A stretch of 52,095 bases of DNA from Oscillibacter sp. (lineage in GTDB: Bacteria; Bacillota; Clostridia; Oscillospirales; Oscillospiraceae): the NCBI GenBank assembly GCA_022797935.1, contig JAAWLO010000009.1, positions 1-52,095 of the forward strand, given 5' to 3'. Below are positions 8,392-18,362 of this stretch, piece by piece. A program made the position numbers and the translations under genes. Position 1 is the first letter of the stretch; every line of letters starts with the position of its first letter. The notes under the pieces were generated by a model. It did no database searches. It was not told the DNA's origin and saw nothing but the letters and a program-made list of their open reading frames with translations.

Positions 8392-8901
8392 ATGCTGAAC
8401 CGAATTATCATCATGGGCCGCCTGACCCGGGACCCGGAGCTGCGCCGCACCCAGAGCGGCACGGCTGTGACGTCTTTCTCCCTGGCGGTGGAACGGGATT
8501 TCCGTTCCCAGAGCGGCGAGAAAGAGACGGATTTTATCGACGTGGTGGCCTGGCGGAGTACGGCGGAGTTTGTCAACAAATACTTCTCGAAGGGCCGCAC
8601 GGCTGTGGTGGAAGGACGTCTGCAAATCCGTGAATGGACCGACCAGGAGGGCCGGAAGCGCCGCAGCGCGGAGGTCGTGGCGGACAACATCTATTTCGGT
8701 GACTCCAAACGGGAAAATAGCGACAATGTTTCGCCTTACTACTCTGATTATGGTCCCCCACCCCAGCGGGGAGGCCGGGAGAGTTCTCCCAGTTCGGAGT
8801 TTTCAGGCCGGGCGTCCGGCGGCGTTTCCGCGCCCCGGGGCGGTTATCACAATCCGTCTGATTTCTCTGATATGGGGGAGGACGGCGAGCTGCCGTTTTG
8901 A
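8392..8901 (+). CDS. ssb: Single-stranded DNA-binding protein
   Basis: A 169-residue SSB. The OB-fold occupies about 1-107 (MLNRIIIMGRLTRDPELR at the start; FIDVVAWRSTAEF in the middle). A Gly/Ser/Pro-rich disordered linker follows, and the acidic tip DGELPF docks SSB partners in replication and repair. It lies 11 bp after rpsF, the usual Firmicutes rpsF-ssb-rpsR order. Confidence 0.97.
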   Translation: MLNRIIIMGRLTRDPELRRTQSGTAVTSFSLAVERDFRSQSGEKETDFIDVVAWRSTAEFVNKYFSKGRTAVVEGRLQIREWTDQEGRKRRSAEVVADNIYFGDSKRENSDNVSPYYSDYGPPPQRGGRESSPSSEFSGRASGGVSAPRGGYHNPSDFSDMGEDGELPF

Positions 8902-8980
8902 GTTTTCCGGCGTCCGGCGGACGCCGTACCAGCGCCTCTGCGGTTCGCGGACGCGCATCTTTTGAAGGAGGAAGCATTTC

Positions 8981-9232
8981 ATGGCTTTTGATCGTGAATC
9001 GAGACCCTCGCGTCCCATGCGGGGCAAGCGCCGTAAGGTTTGCCAGTTCTGCGCGGAGAAGTGCGAGCATATCGACTATAAGGACGCGGCCAAGCTGCGC
9101 CGTTTCATCTCGGAGCGGGCCAAGATTCTGCCTCGCAGAACCACCGGCACCTGCGCCATGCACCAGCGCCAGCTGACCGAGGCCATCAAGCGGGCCCGTC
9201 AGATTGCTCTGCTGCCCTACGTGATGGATTGA
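8981..9232 (+). CDS. rpsR: 30S ribosomal protein S18
   Basis: An 83-residue S18: basic N-terminus, KVCQFCAEK (a Cys-containing, zinc-ribbon-type variant), then [20 protein letters not shown] and the end [14 protein letters not shown]. It is preceded by GAAGGAGG. The 79-bp gap after ssb contains a short GGCGTCC/GGACGCC hairpin (8909-8925). A strong terminator follows the stop. Confidence 0.97.
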   Translation: MAFDRESRPSRPMRGKRRKVCQFCAEKCEHIDYKDAAKLRRFISERAKILPRRTTGTCAMHQRQLTEAIKRARQIALLPYVMD

Positions 9233-9241
9233 TTCAAAGAG

Positions 9242-9278
9242 AACAGCCTGTTCCAAAGAGGGACAGGCTGTTTTTTTT
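9242..9278 (+). terminator. Terminator of the rpsF operon
   Basis: A stem of about 11 bp (AACAGCCTGT / ACAGGCTGTT with a small bulge) is followed by eight T. It lies between convergent genes and touches the stop codon of the minus-strand alkyltransferase gene. Confidence 0.9.
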
Positions 9279-9588
9279 ACGGTGTTTCCGGCGTCCACTG
9301 ACAGCGTTCCAGGTCTGCGGTTCCGTCCGGACGAAACGGAACGCCCTCCGCCTCCAGCAGAGCCCGCTGGCCGCCGGGACCATGCAGGTCAAAGGCGGCT
9401 TTGGTTCCGCCAAACCGGTCCACCACCCGGTGGCAGGGCACGGCGGGGTCCCGGCAGGCCGCCAGGGCATAGCCTACGGTCCGGGCACAGCGGGGCCGTC
9501 CTGCCAGGCGGGCGATTTGACCGTAAGTGGCCGTTTTCCCCGGGGGAATCTGGCGGATGATGGTGTAGAACGCGGCAAACAGGCTCAT
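9277..9588 (-). CDS. Methylated-DNA--cysteine methyltransferase domain protein (MGMT family)
   Basis: This 103-residue protein consists of only the catalytic/DNA-binding domain of O6-alkylguanine alkyltransferases: wing-helix part TYGQIARLAG (21-30), ARTVGYALAA (35-44, with the Arg finger), and active-site PCHRVV (51-56, Cys52). The reactive cysteine is present, unlike ATL proteins with PWHR, so direct alkyl transfer is possible. The Ada/Ogt-type N-terminal domain is missing. It is a single gene, convergent with rpsR. Confidence 0.85.
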   Translation of the reverse strand: MSLFAAFYTIIRQIPPGKTATYGQIARLAGRPRCARTVGYALAACRDPAVPCHRVVDRFGGTKAAFDLHGPGGQRALLEAEGVPFRPDGTADLERCQWTPETP

Positions 9589-9655
9589 GATGTTCCCCTC
9601 TCACAGATGTTTGGTTTCCGGCGGCGAAAAGGGCCCTGCCGCAGGTATGACCCCA

Positions 9656-9684
9656 TTGTATCACAGAAAAGAACGTGGTACAAT
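9656..9684 (+). promoter_or_regulatory. Putative promoter of the transglutaminase-like lipoprotein gene
   Basis: TTGTAT (9656-9661), a 17-bp spacer and TACAAT (9679-9684), 34 bp before the start codon. Confidence 0.45.
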
Positions 9685-9717
9685 ACGGTGAGAACAGACT
9701 GCGAAAGAGGAGGCCCT

Positions 9718-10911
9718 ATGAAAAAACAATGGATCAGACTGCTTCTGGCCGGACTGCTGCTGCTTTCCGCCTGCGGGCAGAAGGAGGCGGAACCCCGTAC
9801 CGCGTGGACGCCGGAACAGATTGCCTGGGAGCTGGCGGAGGAGGGGAACACGCTGCCCCTGACGGCCGTGGAGGACGTGCCTGCCTATCTGCGGGATTAT
9901 TATGGGATTGAAAGCGGCGTCACCGGCGGAACCATTCTCTGCGCCGGCGGGGCCTCCGCCCAGGAGATTGCGGTTCTCCAGCTGGAGGAGGCGGGGGATG
10001 TGCTTTCCCGTCTGCAGGCGTATCTCCAGCGCCGCCAGGGGGATTTCGCGGGATATCTTCCAGAGGAGGAGGCGCTGCTGGAACGAGCCGGGACGGCGCT
10101 CCAGGGAGATGTGGCGGTGCTCTTCGTCTGCCCGGAGCCGGAAGAGGCGGCGGAGGCGTTTCAGCGGGTTTTTACGGAGGAGCCGCCGGAGGAATTGCCG
10201 GAATTGGCACGGCCCCCGGAGAAAGAGGAGCCGGTATCCCAGGAACCACTGGAGGAGAGACCGGAGCCTCCGGAAGAAGAAGCGCCGCCCGAGACCGGGG
10301 AACCGCCGGATCCTCTGCCGGAGTCCCCGTGGGAGTATGACGCCGCCCGTCTTCTGGATGCCTGGGAGGCGGGGGACTGGAGCGGCCTGCCGCAGCGGGA
10401 CCAGGAAATCCTGGCAGTCTGTCAGGAAGCGCTGGCCCAGACGGAGGGCCTGTCCCCGCCGGAGGCGGAGCGGGTACTCCATGACTGGATGCTGGCGTGG
10501 GGGCACTATGATACCAACCGTCTGGCGAATCTGCCGGACTACGAGGAGAACCCGGACAACGAAAATCCCTATGGTTTTCTGATTGGCCGGGTGGGCATCT
10601 GCCGTGGCTATACGGCTACCTTCCAATTGCTGATGGATTTGGCGGGAATTCCCTGTATCTCCGTGGAGGGGACCGCCAATACCGGCCGGGAAGAACACGC
10701 CTGGAATCTGGTGCAGCTGGAAGGGGAGTGGTACGCCGTGGACGTCACCTGGAACGACCCCACCACCATCAACCCCGTGCAGGAGTACCAGGCGCACCGG
10801 TATTACAATGTGACCAGCGACTTTCTGCGGGATACTTACCATTATTGGGACGAGACGTCGGTGCCGGAGGCCACAGGAAAGACGTATGCCTACCGGCCGC
10901 AGGGGAGCTGA
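9718..10911 (+). CDS. Lipoprotein with transglutaminase-like domain
   Basis: A 397-residue lipoprotein: a signal with lipobox LLSAC (Cys19), an N-terminal domain of about 120 residues resembling DUF4358 (DYYGIESG...), a long Pro/Glu-rich linker (about 150-205), and a C-terminal transglutaminase/protease-like fold. The triad is visible: C295 (GICRGYT), H327 (EEHAWN) and D342 (VDVTWND). The family hydrolyses or cross-links peptides at the cell surface; the substrate is unknown. The ATG follows AGAGGAGG. The EEP-domain gene follows after 34 bp, probably co-transcribed. Confidence 0.85.
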   Translation: MKKQWIRLLLAGLLLLSACGQKEAEPRTAWTPEQIAWELAEEGNTLPLTAVEDVPAYLRDYYGIESGVTGGTILCAGGASAQEIAVLQLEEAGDVLSRLQAYLQRRQGDFAGYLPEEEALLERAGTALQGDVAVLFVCPEPEEAAEAFQRVFTEEPPEELPELARPPEKEEPVSQEPLEERPEPPEEEAPPETGEPPDPLPESPWEYDAARLLDAWEAGDWSGLPQRDQEILAVCQEALAQTEGLSPPEAERVLHDWMLAWGHYDTNRLANLPDYEENPDNENPYGFLIGRVGICRGYTATFQLLMDLAGIPCISVEGTANTGREEHAWNLVQLEGEWYAVDVTWNDPTTINPVQEYQAHRYYNVTSDFLRDTYHYWDETSVPEATGKTYAYRPQGS

Positions 10912-10945
10912 AGTTCCCTTGGGAGAGAAAAAGGAGGGATGTACC

Positions 10946-11974
10946 ATGGAGGGATTAACCCGGGAGGAGCGCCGCCGGTTTGGGGCGCTGCTGGAGCAAA
11001 GGCCCCAGGCAGAGGTGATGGCCCGGATTCCCCAGTTTTCCCAAGCGGAGCCATTCGGCTTCGCCCCGCCGCCGCCGGAGCCTGCAGAGGCCGTGGGCGT
11101 GCTGGTATTCAACATGGAGAGAGGCGTACATCTGGGCGCTTTGGGCGATTTTCTGGAGCGCTGCCCGGAGGTCCGGCCCTTTGACGTGATTCTGGCCAAC
11201 GAATTGGACGACGGCTGTGTCCGTTCCGGCGGGAGGCACACCGCCCGGGAGCTGGCCCGGCGGCTGGAGCTGAATGGAGCCTTCGGTCTGGAGTTTGTGG
11301 AGCTGGTAAATCCGGAAGACCCCAAGGGTTTTCATGGGAATGCGATTTTCTCCCGCTGGCCCCTTCGCTGGGCGCGGGTTGTCCGTTTGCCGGAGGCATA
11401 TAACTGGTATTTCGACCGCCAGAGGCGAATTGGCGGCCGGGTGGCGGTACTGGCGGAACTGGACGTGGGCGGAAAGCCTCTGGGCGTGGGGACCCTTCAC
11501 CTGGAGAACCGCACCCACGGCCCTGGGCGGCAGGCCCAATTGGAGGCGGTGCTGGAGGCGGCGGACGCCTGGTTTGCCCCGGAGACGCCGGTGGTCCTGG
11601 GCGGCGATTTGAATACCAATACCTTTGACGGGCGGGACAAGGACGCCATCCAGGCCATAGCGGCCAGTCCGGCCCTCCGGCGGCGCTGTCTGGAGGACGT
11701 GGGGCTCTGGGAGGGCTCCCTCCCGGCGGCGGAGGCCCGGGGCTACCGCCTGCTGCCGGAAATTCCGGCGGAGACCCGGCGGAAGCCGCTGCCGGGAGGC
11801 GGCTGGCTGGGCCTGCGGCTGGACTGGCTGCTGGTCCGGGGCTTGGCGGCCAGGGAGAGCCGCACGGTTTCCACCCGGAAGGAGGATTGGACCTTCCGCG
11901 GCCTGGAGTCCTTCCCGGGACCGGAGCTGTCGGACCACAATGCGGTGTGGGCCTCCCTGGTCTGGCCCCGCTGA
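10946..11974 (+). CDS. Endonuclease/exonuclease/phosphatase (EEP) fold protein
   Basis: A 342-residue EEP-superfamily enzyme, predicted metal-dependent phosphodiesterase or nuclease. The motifs in order are N56 (FNMERG), E86 (ANELDDG), N132 (GNAIFSR), H185 (TLHLEN), D221 and N223 (GGDLNTN), and the terminal D330-H331 (LSDHN), so the active site is complete. No signal peptide is seen, so it is cytosolic. The ATG at 10946 is set by AAGGAGGG; an in-frame ATG 20 codons earlier lacks an RBS. Substrate (DNA, sugar phosphate or lipid head group) is unclear. Confidence 0.82.
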   Translation: MEGLTREERRRFGALLEQRPQAEVMARIPQFSQAEPFGFAPPPPEPAEAVGVLVFNMERGVHLGALGDFLERCPEVRPFDVILANELDDGCVRSGGRHTARELARRLELNGAFGLEFVELVNPEDPKGFHGNAIFSRWPLRWARVVRLPEAYNWYFDRQRRIGGRVAVLAELDVGGKPLGVGTLHLENRTHGPGRQAQLEAVLEAADAWFAPETPVVLGGDLNTNTFDGRDKDAIQAIAASPALRRRCLEDVGLWEGSLPAAEARGYRLLPEIPAETRRKPLPGGGWLGLRLDWLLVRGLAARESRTVSTRKEDWTFRGLESFPGPELSDHNAVWASLVWPR

Positions 11975-11988
11975 AAAAAGAAACAAGA

Positions 11989-12019
11989 GCACCCCCCGCG
12001 GCCGGTCCGCAGGGGGTGC
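11989..12019 (-). terminator. Terminator of the atp operon (bidirectional)
   Basis: The stem GCACCCCC...GGGGGTGC is followed on the minus strand by TCTTGTTTCTTTTTT. It begins only 4 bp past the atpC stop codon and also lies 15 bp after the convergent EEP gene. Confidence 0.8.
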
Positions 12020-12023
12020 GTTC

Positions 12024-12427
12024 TCATCCGCGGGCCTTTACCCGCAGGCGGTTCATGGCGCGGGCCAGAGTGGCCTGGGCCAGCTGGTGTTCCTGGCGGC
12101 TCCTGCGCTGCAGAAGTGCCTCCCGGGCCTCGTCGGCCTCCCGCTTGGCCCGCAGAGCGTCGATTTCCTCCGGCCGCTCAGCGGAGTCCACCAGAACCAG
12201 TACCTCATTTTTCTCCACCTTCACCATACCGGCGGAGACGGCAGCCAGCTGCACCGGCTGGCCGGGAATCTGATAGCGCAGCACACCGGGGAGAATGGCG
12301 GCAATCATGCTGCTGTGATGGGCCAGAATGCCCATCTCCCCATCGCTGGCGGGAATGGTGAGGCTGACGCAGGGGCCTTCGTAAAAACTCCGGTCCGCCG
12401 CCAGAATGTGTACGAGAAAGGTATCCA

Positions 12428-12428
<1 letters not shown>
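12024..12428 (-). CDS. atpC: ATP synthase F1 subunit epsilon
   Basis: A 134-residue epsilon subunit: an N-terminal beta-sandwich (about 1-85; TFLVHILAADRSFYEG, then GEMGILAHHSSMI) and a C-terminal two-helix domain rich in Ala/Arg that can inhibit rotation. It is the last gene of the operon. The ATG overlaps the atpD stop (TGATG), implying translational coupling; a GTG one codon upstream (12431) is an alternative. Confidence 0.95.
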
Positions 12429-14721
<2,293 letters not shown>

Positions 14722-14722
14722 G

Positions 14723-16462
14723 TCACGCCTCCCGCTTTCCGGCCTTCTGGGCCAGGGCGGCGATTTCCGCCCGGTCCTCCGGCGTCAGCTGGCCGGTGAG
14801 GTCTATGCGGCTGCAGAGATCCGGAGCCTCCTCCCCGGCCAGGGCCAGCAAGCGGTCCCGATAGGCGTCAATCTCCTCGGAAGAGAGGTCCTGCATAGCG
14901 TGATTCAGGGCGGAAACCAGCAGAATGACCTGCCGGTGCTGGGAGAGGGGGGCGTATTGGGGCTGCCGGAGGAGGCGCATCAGGCCCTGCCCGTAGCGGA
15001 GCTGGCGTTTGGTGGCGTCGTCCAGGTCGCTGGAGAACTGCGTAAAGACCTCCATTTCCCGGTATTGGGCCAAATCCAGCCGGATGGCCCCGGCGGCGGA
15101 ACGCATGGCCTTGGTCTGGGCCGCGCCGCCCACCCGAGAGACGGAGAGGCCCACGTTGACAGCGGGCCGCTGTCCGGCGAAGAAGAGGTCGCTCTCCAGG
15201 AAAATCTGTCCGTCGGTAATGGAAATGATGTTGGTGGGGATGTAGGCGGACACGTCGCCTGCCTGGGTTTCCACGATAGGCAGGGCGGTCATGCTGCCGC
15301 CGCCCAGCTGGTCGGAGAGGTGTGCGGAGCGCTCCAGCAGGCGGGAGTGCAGGTAGAACACGTCGCCGGGGTAGGCCTCCCGTCCCGGGGAGCGCTCCAG
15401 CAGCAGGCTCAGGGTGCGGTAGGCAATGGCGTGCTTGCTCAGGTCGTCGTAGACGATCAGCACGTCTTTCCCCGCCCGCATGAAGAACTCGCCCAGGGCG
15501 CAGCCGGCATAGGGGGCTATGTACTGCAGAGCGGCAGAGGCGCTGGCGGGAGCGCTGACCACGGTGGTATATTCCATAGCCCCCCGCTGGGTGAGGTTTT
15601 CCACAATCTGCGCCACGGAGCTGGTTTTCTGTCCAATGGCCACGTAGATGCAGACCACATCCTTGCCCTTCTGGTTGAGGATGGTGTCCAGGGCAATGGC
15701 GGTTTTGCCGGTCTGCCGGTCGCCGATAATCAATTCCCGCTGGCCCCGTCCAATGGGGAACATGGAGTCAATGGCCAGCAGACCGGTTTCCATAGGGGCG
15801 TTGACCGGCTGGCGGTCCAGGATGCCGGGGGCGGGGGACTCCATAGGGCGGAAGCCCTCGGCCAGGATGCGGCCCTTGCCGTCCACGGGAACGCCCAGGG
15901 CGTCCACAACCCGGCCCAGGAAGGCCTCTCCCACCGGCATACCGGCGGTTTTCAGCGTCCGGCGGACCATGCTTCCGGCGGATACCTCCTCGCTGCCGTG
16001 GAAGAGGATGCAGCTGAGCTGGCTGCGCCGCAGGTCCTGCACCATGCCCTTCACGCCGGAGGCAAAGACGAGAATCTCGCCGTACTGGGCGTGGTCCAGG
16101 CCGCTGACCGTGGCGATTTCCCCGTCCACGGACAGGACCTCGCCGATTTCCTCCGGAGCGGGGGTGACGGTCCAGTCCTCCACGGCCTGCCGCATCAGGG
16201 GCAGGATGTCCCCCTGGCCCGCGTCCAGCTGGCGGATGTAGTCCCGGAACTGGCGGACCCGGCCTTCCGGAGTCCAGTCATAGATGTCGGAGCCCACCTG
16301 AAGGCGGAAGCCCTCCCGCAGAGCCTCGTCCGGTTCCCAGTGGAGGGGAATTTTCCGCTGGTATTTTTGGGCCAGGAAGTTGGCGAAGCGCTGGAGCTGT
16401 TCCTCCGAGGGCTGGGCGGCGCTGCGCAGAACCGCCGTCACGCGGCTTCTAGCGCTTCTCAT
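14723..16462 (-). CDS. atpA: ATP synthase F1 subunit alpha with N-terminal delta-subunit C-terminal domain (fusion)
   Basis: At 579 residues this is about 75 longer than a normal AtpA. From about residue 100 it is a standard alpha subunit, with P-loop GDRQTGKT (247-254), the APYAGCALGEFF segment and SVSRVGGAAQ. Residues about 5-80 instead resemble the C-terminal domain of subunit delta (AtpH): SAAQPSEEQLQRF...QRKIPL (14-40), D45, then VGSDIYDWTPEGRVRQF (56-72), matching the delta pattern LSEQQL...RKVKL...GDMVIDGSVRGRL. Residues 81-105 replace the normal alpha N-terminus that binds delta. No separate atpH or delta N-terminal domain exists between atpF and atpA, where it normally lies. The gene overlaps atpF by 14 nt. 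See findings. Confidence 0.93.
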   Translation of the reverse strand: MRSARSRVTAVLRSAAQPSEEQLQRFANFLAQKYQRKIPLHWEPDEALREGFRLQVGSDIYDWTPEGRVRQFRDYIRQLDAGQGDILPLMRQAVEDWTVTPAPEEIGEVLSVDGEIATVSGLDHAQYGEILVFASGVKGMVQDLRRSQLSCILFHGSEEVSAGSMVRRTLKTAGMPVGEAFLGRVVDALGVPVDGKGRILAEGFRPMESPAPGILDRQPVNAPMETGLLAIDSMFPIGRGQRELIIGDRQTGKTAIALDTILNQKGKDVVCIYVAIGQKTSSVAQIVENLTQRGAMEYTTVVSAPASASAALQYIAPYAGCALGEFFMRAGKDVLIVYDDLSKHAIAYRTLSLLLERSPGREAYPGDVFYLHSRLLERSAHLSDQLGGGSMTALPIVETQAGDVSAYIPTNIISITDGQIFLESDLFFAGQRPAVNVGLSVSRVGGAAQTKAMRSAAGAIRLDLAQYREMEVFTQFSSDLDDATKRQLRYGQGLMRLLRQPQYAPLSQHRQVILLVSALNHAMQDLSSEEIDAYRDRLLALAGEEAPDLCSRIDLTGQLTPEDRAEIAALAQKAGKREA

Positions 16463-16946
16463 GGGGGTTTCCTCCTCCCTCCGCCAGATTCAGAAATTCG
16501 TCGAAGGGGTCCGCGTTGGGCCGGGCGGTCAGCTTCTTCACGGCCTCCGCCGCCAGCTCCCGCAGTTCCCGCTGGGAGTCCTTGAGGATGCGCTCCCGGC
16601 TGTGTTCGGCCTCGGCCTGGGCCTTGGCGGCGATCTGTCTGGCCTGGGCCATCTGCTCTTCCACGGACTGCTGCACCGCCGCCTGGGCCTTGGCCCGCGC
16701 CTGATGGATTTCCTCTTCCGCCCCGTCCAGCTTGGCCTGATAGGCGGCCTTCAGTTCCTCGGCCTCCTTCAGCTTGGCGGCGGCCTGGTCCTCCAGGGCC
16801 TGGTAATGGGCGGCGCGTTTGTCCATGAATTGCTTCACCGGCTTGAACAGCAGGAAATACAGTCCGCCGGTGAGAATGGCCAGATTCATCCAGTGCAGCA
16901 GAATCTGCTGCCAGTCAATATTCAGGGGAATGTTCACACCGTTCAC
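16449..16946 (-). CDS. atpF: ATP synthase F0 subunit b
   Basis: A 165-residue b subunit: one N-terminal membrane helix (about 11-34, ILLHWMNLAILTGGLYFLLF), then a long Ala/Glu/Lys/Gln-rich coiled coil to about 140 forming the peripheral stalk. It starts with GTG 5 nt after the atpE stop. Because delta is not encoded separately, its C-terminus presumably docks onto the delta-like N-terminal domain of AtpA. Confidence 0.95.
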   Translation of the reverse strand: MNGVNIPLNIDWQQILLHWMNLAILTGGLYFLLFKPVKQFMDKRAAHYQALEDQAAAKLKEAEELKAAYQAKLDGAEEEIHQARAKAQAAVQQSVEEQMAQARQIAAKAQAEAEHSRERILKDSQRELRELAAEAVKKLTARPNADPFDEFLNLAEGGGNPHEKR

Positions 16947-16951
16947 CTGCC

Positions 16952-17314
16952 TTATAACACGAAGATGATGAGGATAACCACCAGCAGGGCATAAATGATG
17001 GCGGTTTCAATAAAGACCAGGCCCAGCATCAGGGTCGTGCGGATTTTCCCCTCGGCCTCCGGCTGGCGGGCAATGCCCTCGGCGGCCTTGCCGGTGGCGA
17101 GGCCCATGCCCAGAGCGCCGCCCAGGGCCGCCAGGCCAATGGCGATGGCGGAGGCCATACCCTTGCCGGAAGAGGCGCTTTCCTCCGCCTGTTCCGTGGG
17201 CTCTGCAGCGGGGGCGGCGCCGGTCTCTCCAGCGGCCAGGGCGGGGATGCACAGGGTCAGGGCCAGAGCCAGCAGCAGTCCGGCCAGGGTGCATGTTTTC
17301 AGAAGCTTGTTCAT
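16952..17314 (-). CDS. atpE: ATP synthase F0 subunit c with signal-peptide-like N-terminus
   Basis: A 120-residue c subunit, about 40 longer than usual. Residues 1-28 look like a cleavable signal peptide ([20 protein letters not shown], then ALAAG), followed by an Ala/Glu/Pro-rich stretch (29-50). The normal hairpin comes next: helix 1 (53-80), loop ARQPE (82-86) and helix 2 with the ion-binding E103 ([11 protein letters not shown]). The residue equivalent to the Na+-ligating Gln of helix 1 in Ilyobacter is Met70, while Thr104 and Tyr108 are kept, so H+ versus Na+ use is ambiguous. Confidence 0.93.
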   Translation of the reverse strand: MNKLLKTCTLAGLLLALALTLCIPALAAGETGAAPAAEPTEQAEESASSGKGMASAIAIGLAALGGALGMGLATGKAAEGIARQPEAEGKIRTTLMLGLVFIETAIIYALLVVILIIFVL

Positions 17315-17334
17315 GTCAAAGGACCTCCTAAATT

Positions 17335-18153
17335 TTATTTTTCTCCATTGTTAATGGTTTTTTCCGCCGGTTCCGAGACTTCGCCGTAGTACAGCGCCGT
17401 CAGCATGGTGAGCACGTAGGTCTGAATCAGCGCGTGGAGCAGGGTGAAGAGCACGCCCACTACCACCGGCAGCACGAAGCTCAGCCGGACAAAGTAGTAC
17501 ACCAGCTCCGTCACCAGCAGGCCGCTGAGCAGAGCGCCGAAGAGCCGGAAGCTCATGGAGATGGGCAGGGAAAATTCCTTCAGGGCCTTCCCGATGCCCT
17601 TCACGCCGTTTCCGGCAATGCCTCCGGAGACGATCACCAGATAGGACAGCACGCCCAGGGCAATGGCGGCGTTGACGTCAGACAGAGGGGCGGGAAGGGT
17701 GATGGGTTCCCCGTGAACGGTGATGGCCTGCAGGCCCAGGAGTTCAAAGAGGGTGCCCATGAAGATGTACGCGCCGGCGGCGAAGATGTAGGCCCCCAGA
17801 AAGCCGTGGCGGTGGGGGCTGCTGTTTTTGGACATGCTGTCAAACAGGCCCACGGCCTCCTCCAGAATCAGCTGGAGCTTCCCAGGCTGGTACTGGAGTT
17901 TCGGAATCAGGAAGACGCGCAGGAGCAAGGCGGCCAGCAGCAGCAGTCCCGTCACGGTGAAGGCGGAGATGAGACCGGGGTTGACCTCCTTCAGGCCAAA
18001 GAGACTGACGCGGTTGACGTCGTGGAGCACAGCGTCCCGCATGGCCTCCTGGACGCTCTCCGCCCGCCCGGGGGAACCGGTGAGCAGCGCGCCGGCCAGC
18101 AGCAGCAGAATGGCTGTCAGCCAGAGCGCCAGTGCCTTTTTGTGTTCTTTCAT
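17335..18153 (-). CDS. atpB: ATP synthase F0 subunit a
   Basis: A 272-residue stator channel subunit with a hydrophobic, signal-like N-terminus (8-25) before the usual fold. The essential arginine is R203 in [12 protein letters not shown]; the common Asn after RLFG is Ala here. Late helices run [28 protein letters not shown]. It is first in the operon; no atpI precedes it. The RBS is AGAAGGAA, and a consensus promoter lies 50 bp upstream. Confidence 0.95.
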   Translation of the reverse strand: MKEHKKALALWLTAILLLLAGALLTGSPGRAESVQEAMRDAVLHDVNRVSLFGLKEVNPGLISAFTVTGLLLLAALLLRVFLIPKLQYQPGKLQLILEEAVGLFDSMSKNSSPHRHGFLGAYIFAAGAYIFMGTLFELLGLQAITVHGEPITLPAPLSDVNAAIALGVLSYLVIVSGGIAGNGVKGIGKALKEFSLPISMSFRLFGALLSGLLVTELVYYFVRLSFVLPVVVGVLFTLLHALIQTYVLTMLTALYYGEVSEPAEKTINNGEK

Positions 18154-18202
18154 TCGGCATTCCTTCTCTCAATCTGTTTTTGCGGAGGCATGGATCAATT
18201 AA

Positions 18203-18230
18203 ATTATAGTAGTTCTTCCGCCCATGTCAA
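18203..18230 (-). promoter_or_regulatory. Promoter of the atp operon
   Basis: On the minus strand, perfect TTGACA (18225-18230) and perfect TATAAT (18203-18208) with a 16-bp spacer, about 50 bp upstream of atpB. Confidence 0.85.
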
Positions 18231-18320
18231 GAGTTGGAAGAGAGAAACTGTTTCCATTTTTACCGGCAAGGGCTGAGAAAATCAGGTCTTAACGAATTCT
18301 TTATATCCGGAATCTGGACA

Positions 18321-18351
18321 AAAAAAGGGAGCCGCAGGCAGAGCGGCCCCC
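18321..18351 (-). terminator. Terminator of the transporter/GLUG operon
   Basis: On the minus strand GGGGGCCGC pairs with GCGGCTCCC around a 7-nt loop, followed by seven T (18320-18326). It is 12 bp past the stop of the GLUG-protein gene. Confidence 0.8.
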
Positions 18352-18362
18352 AAGGGAACGGG

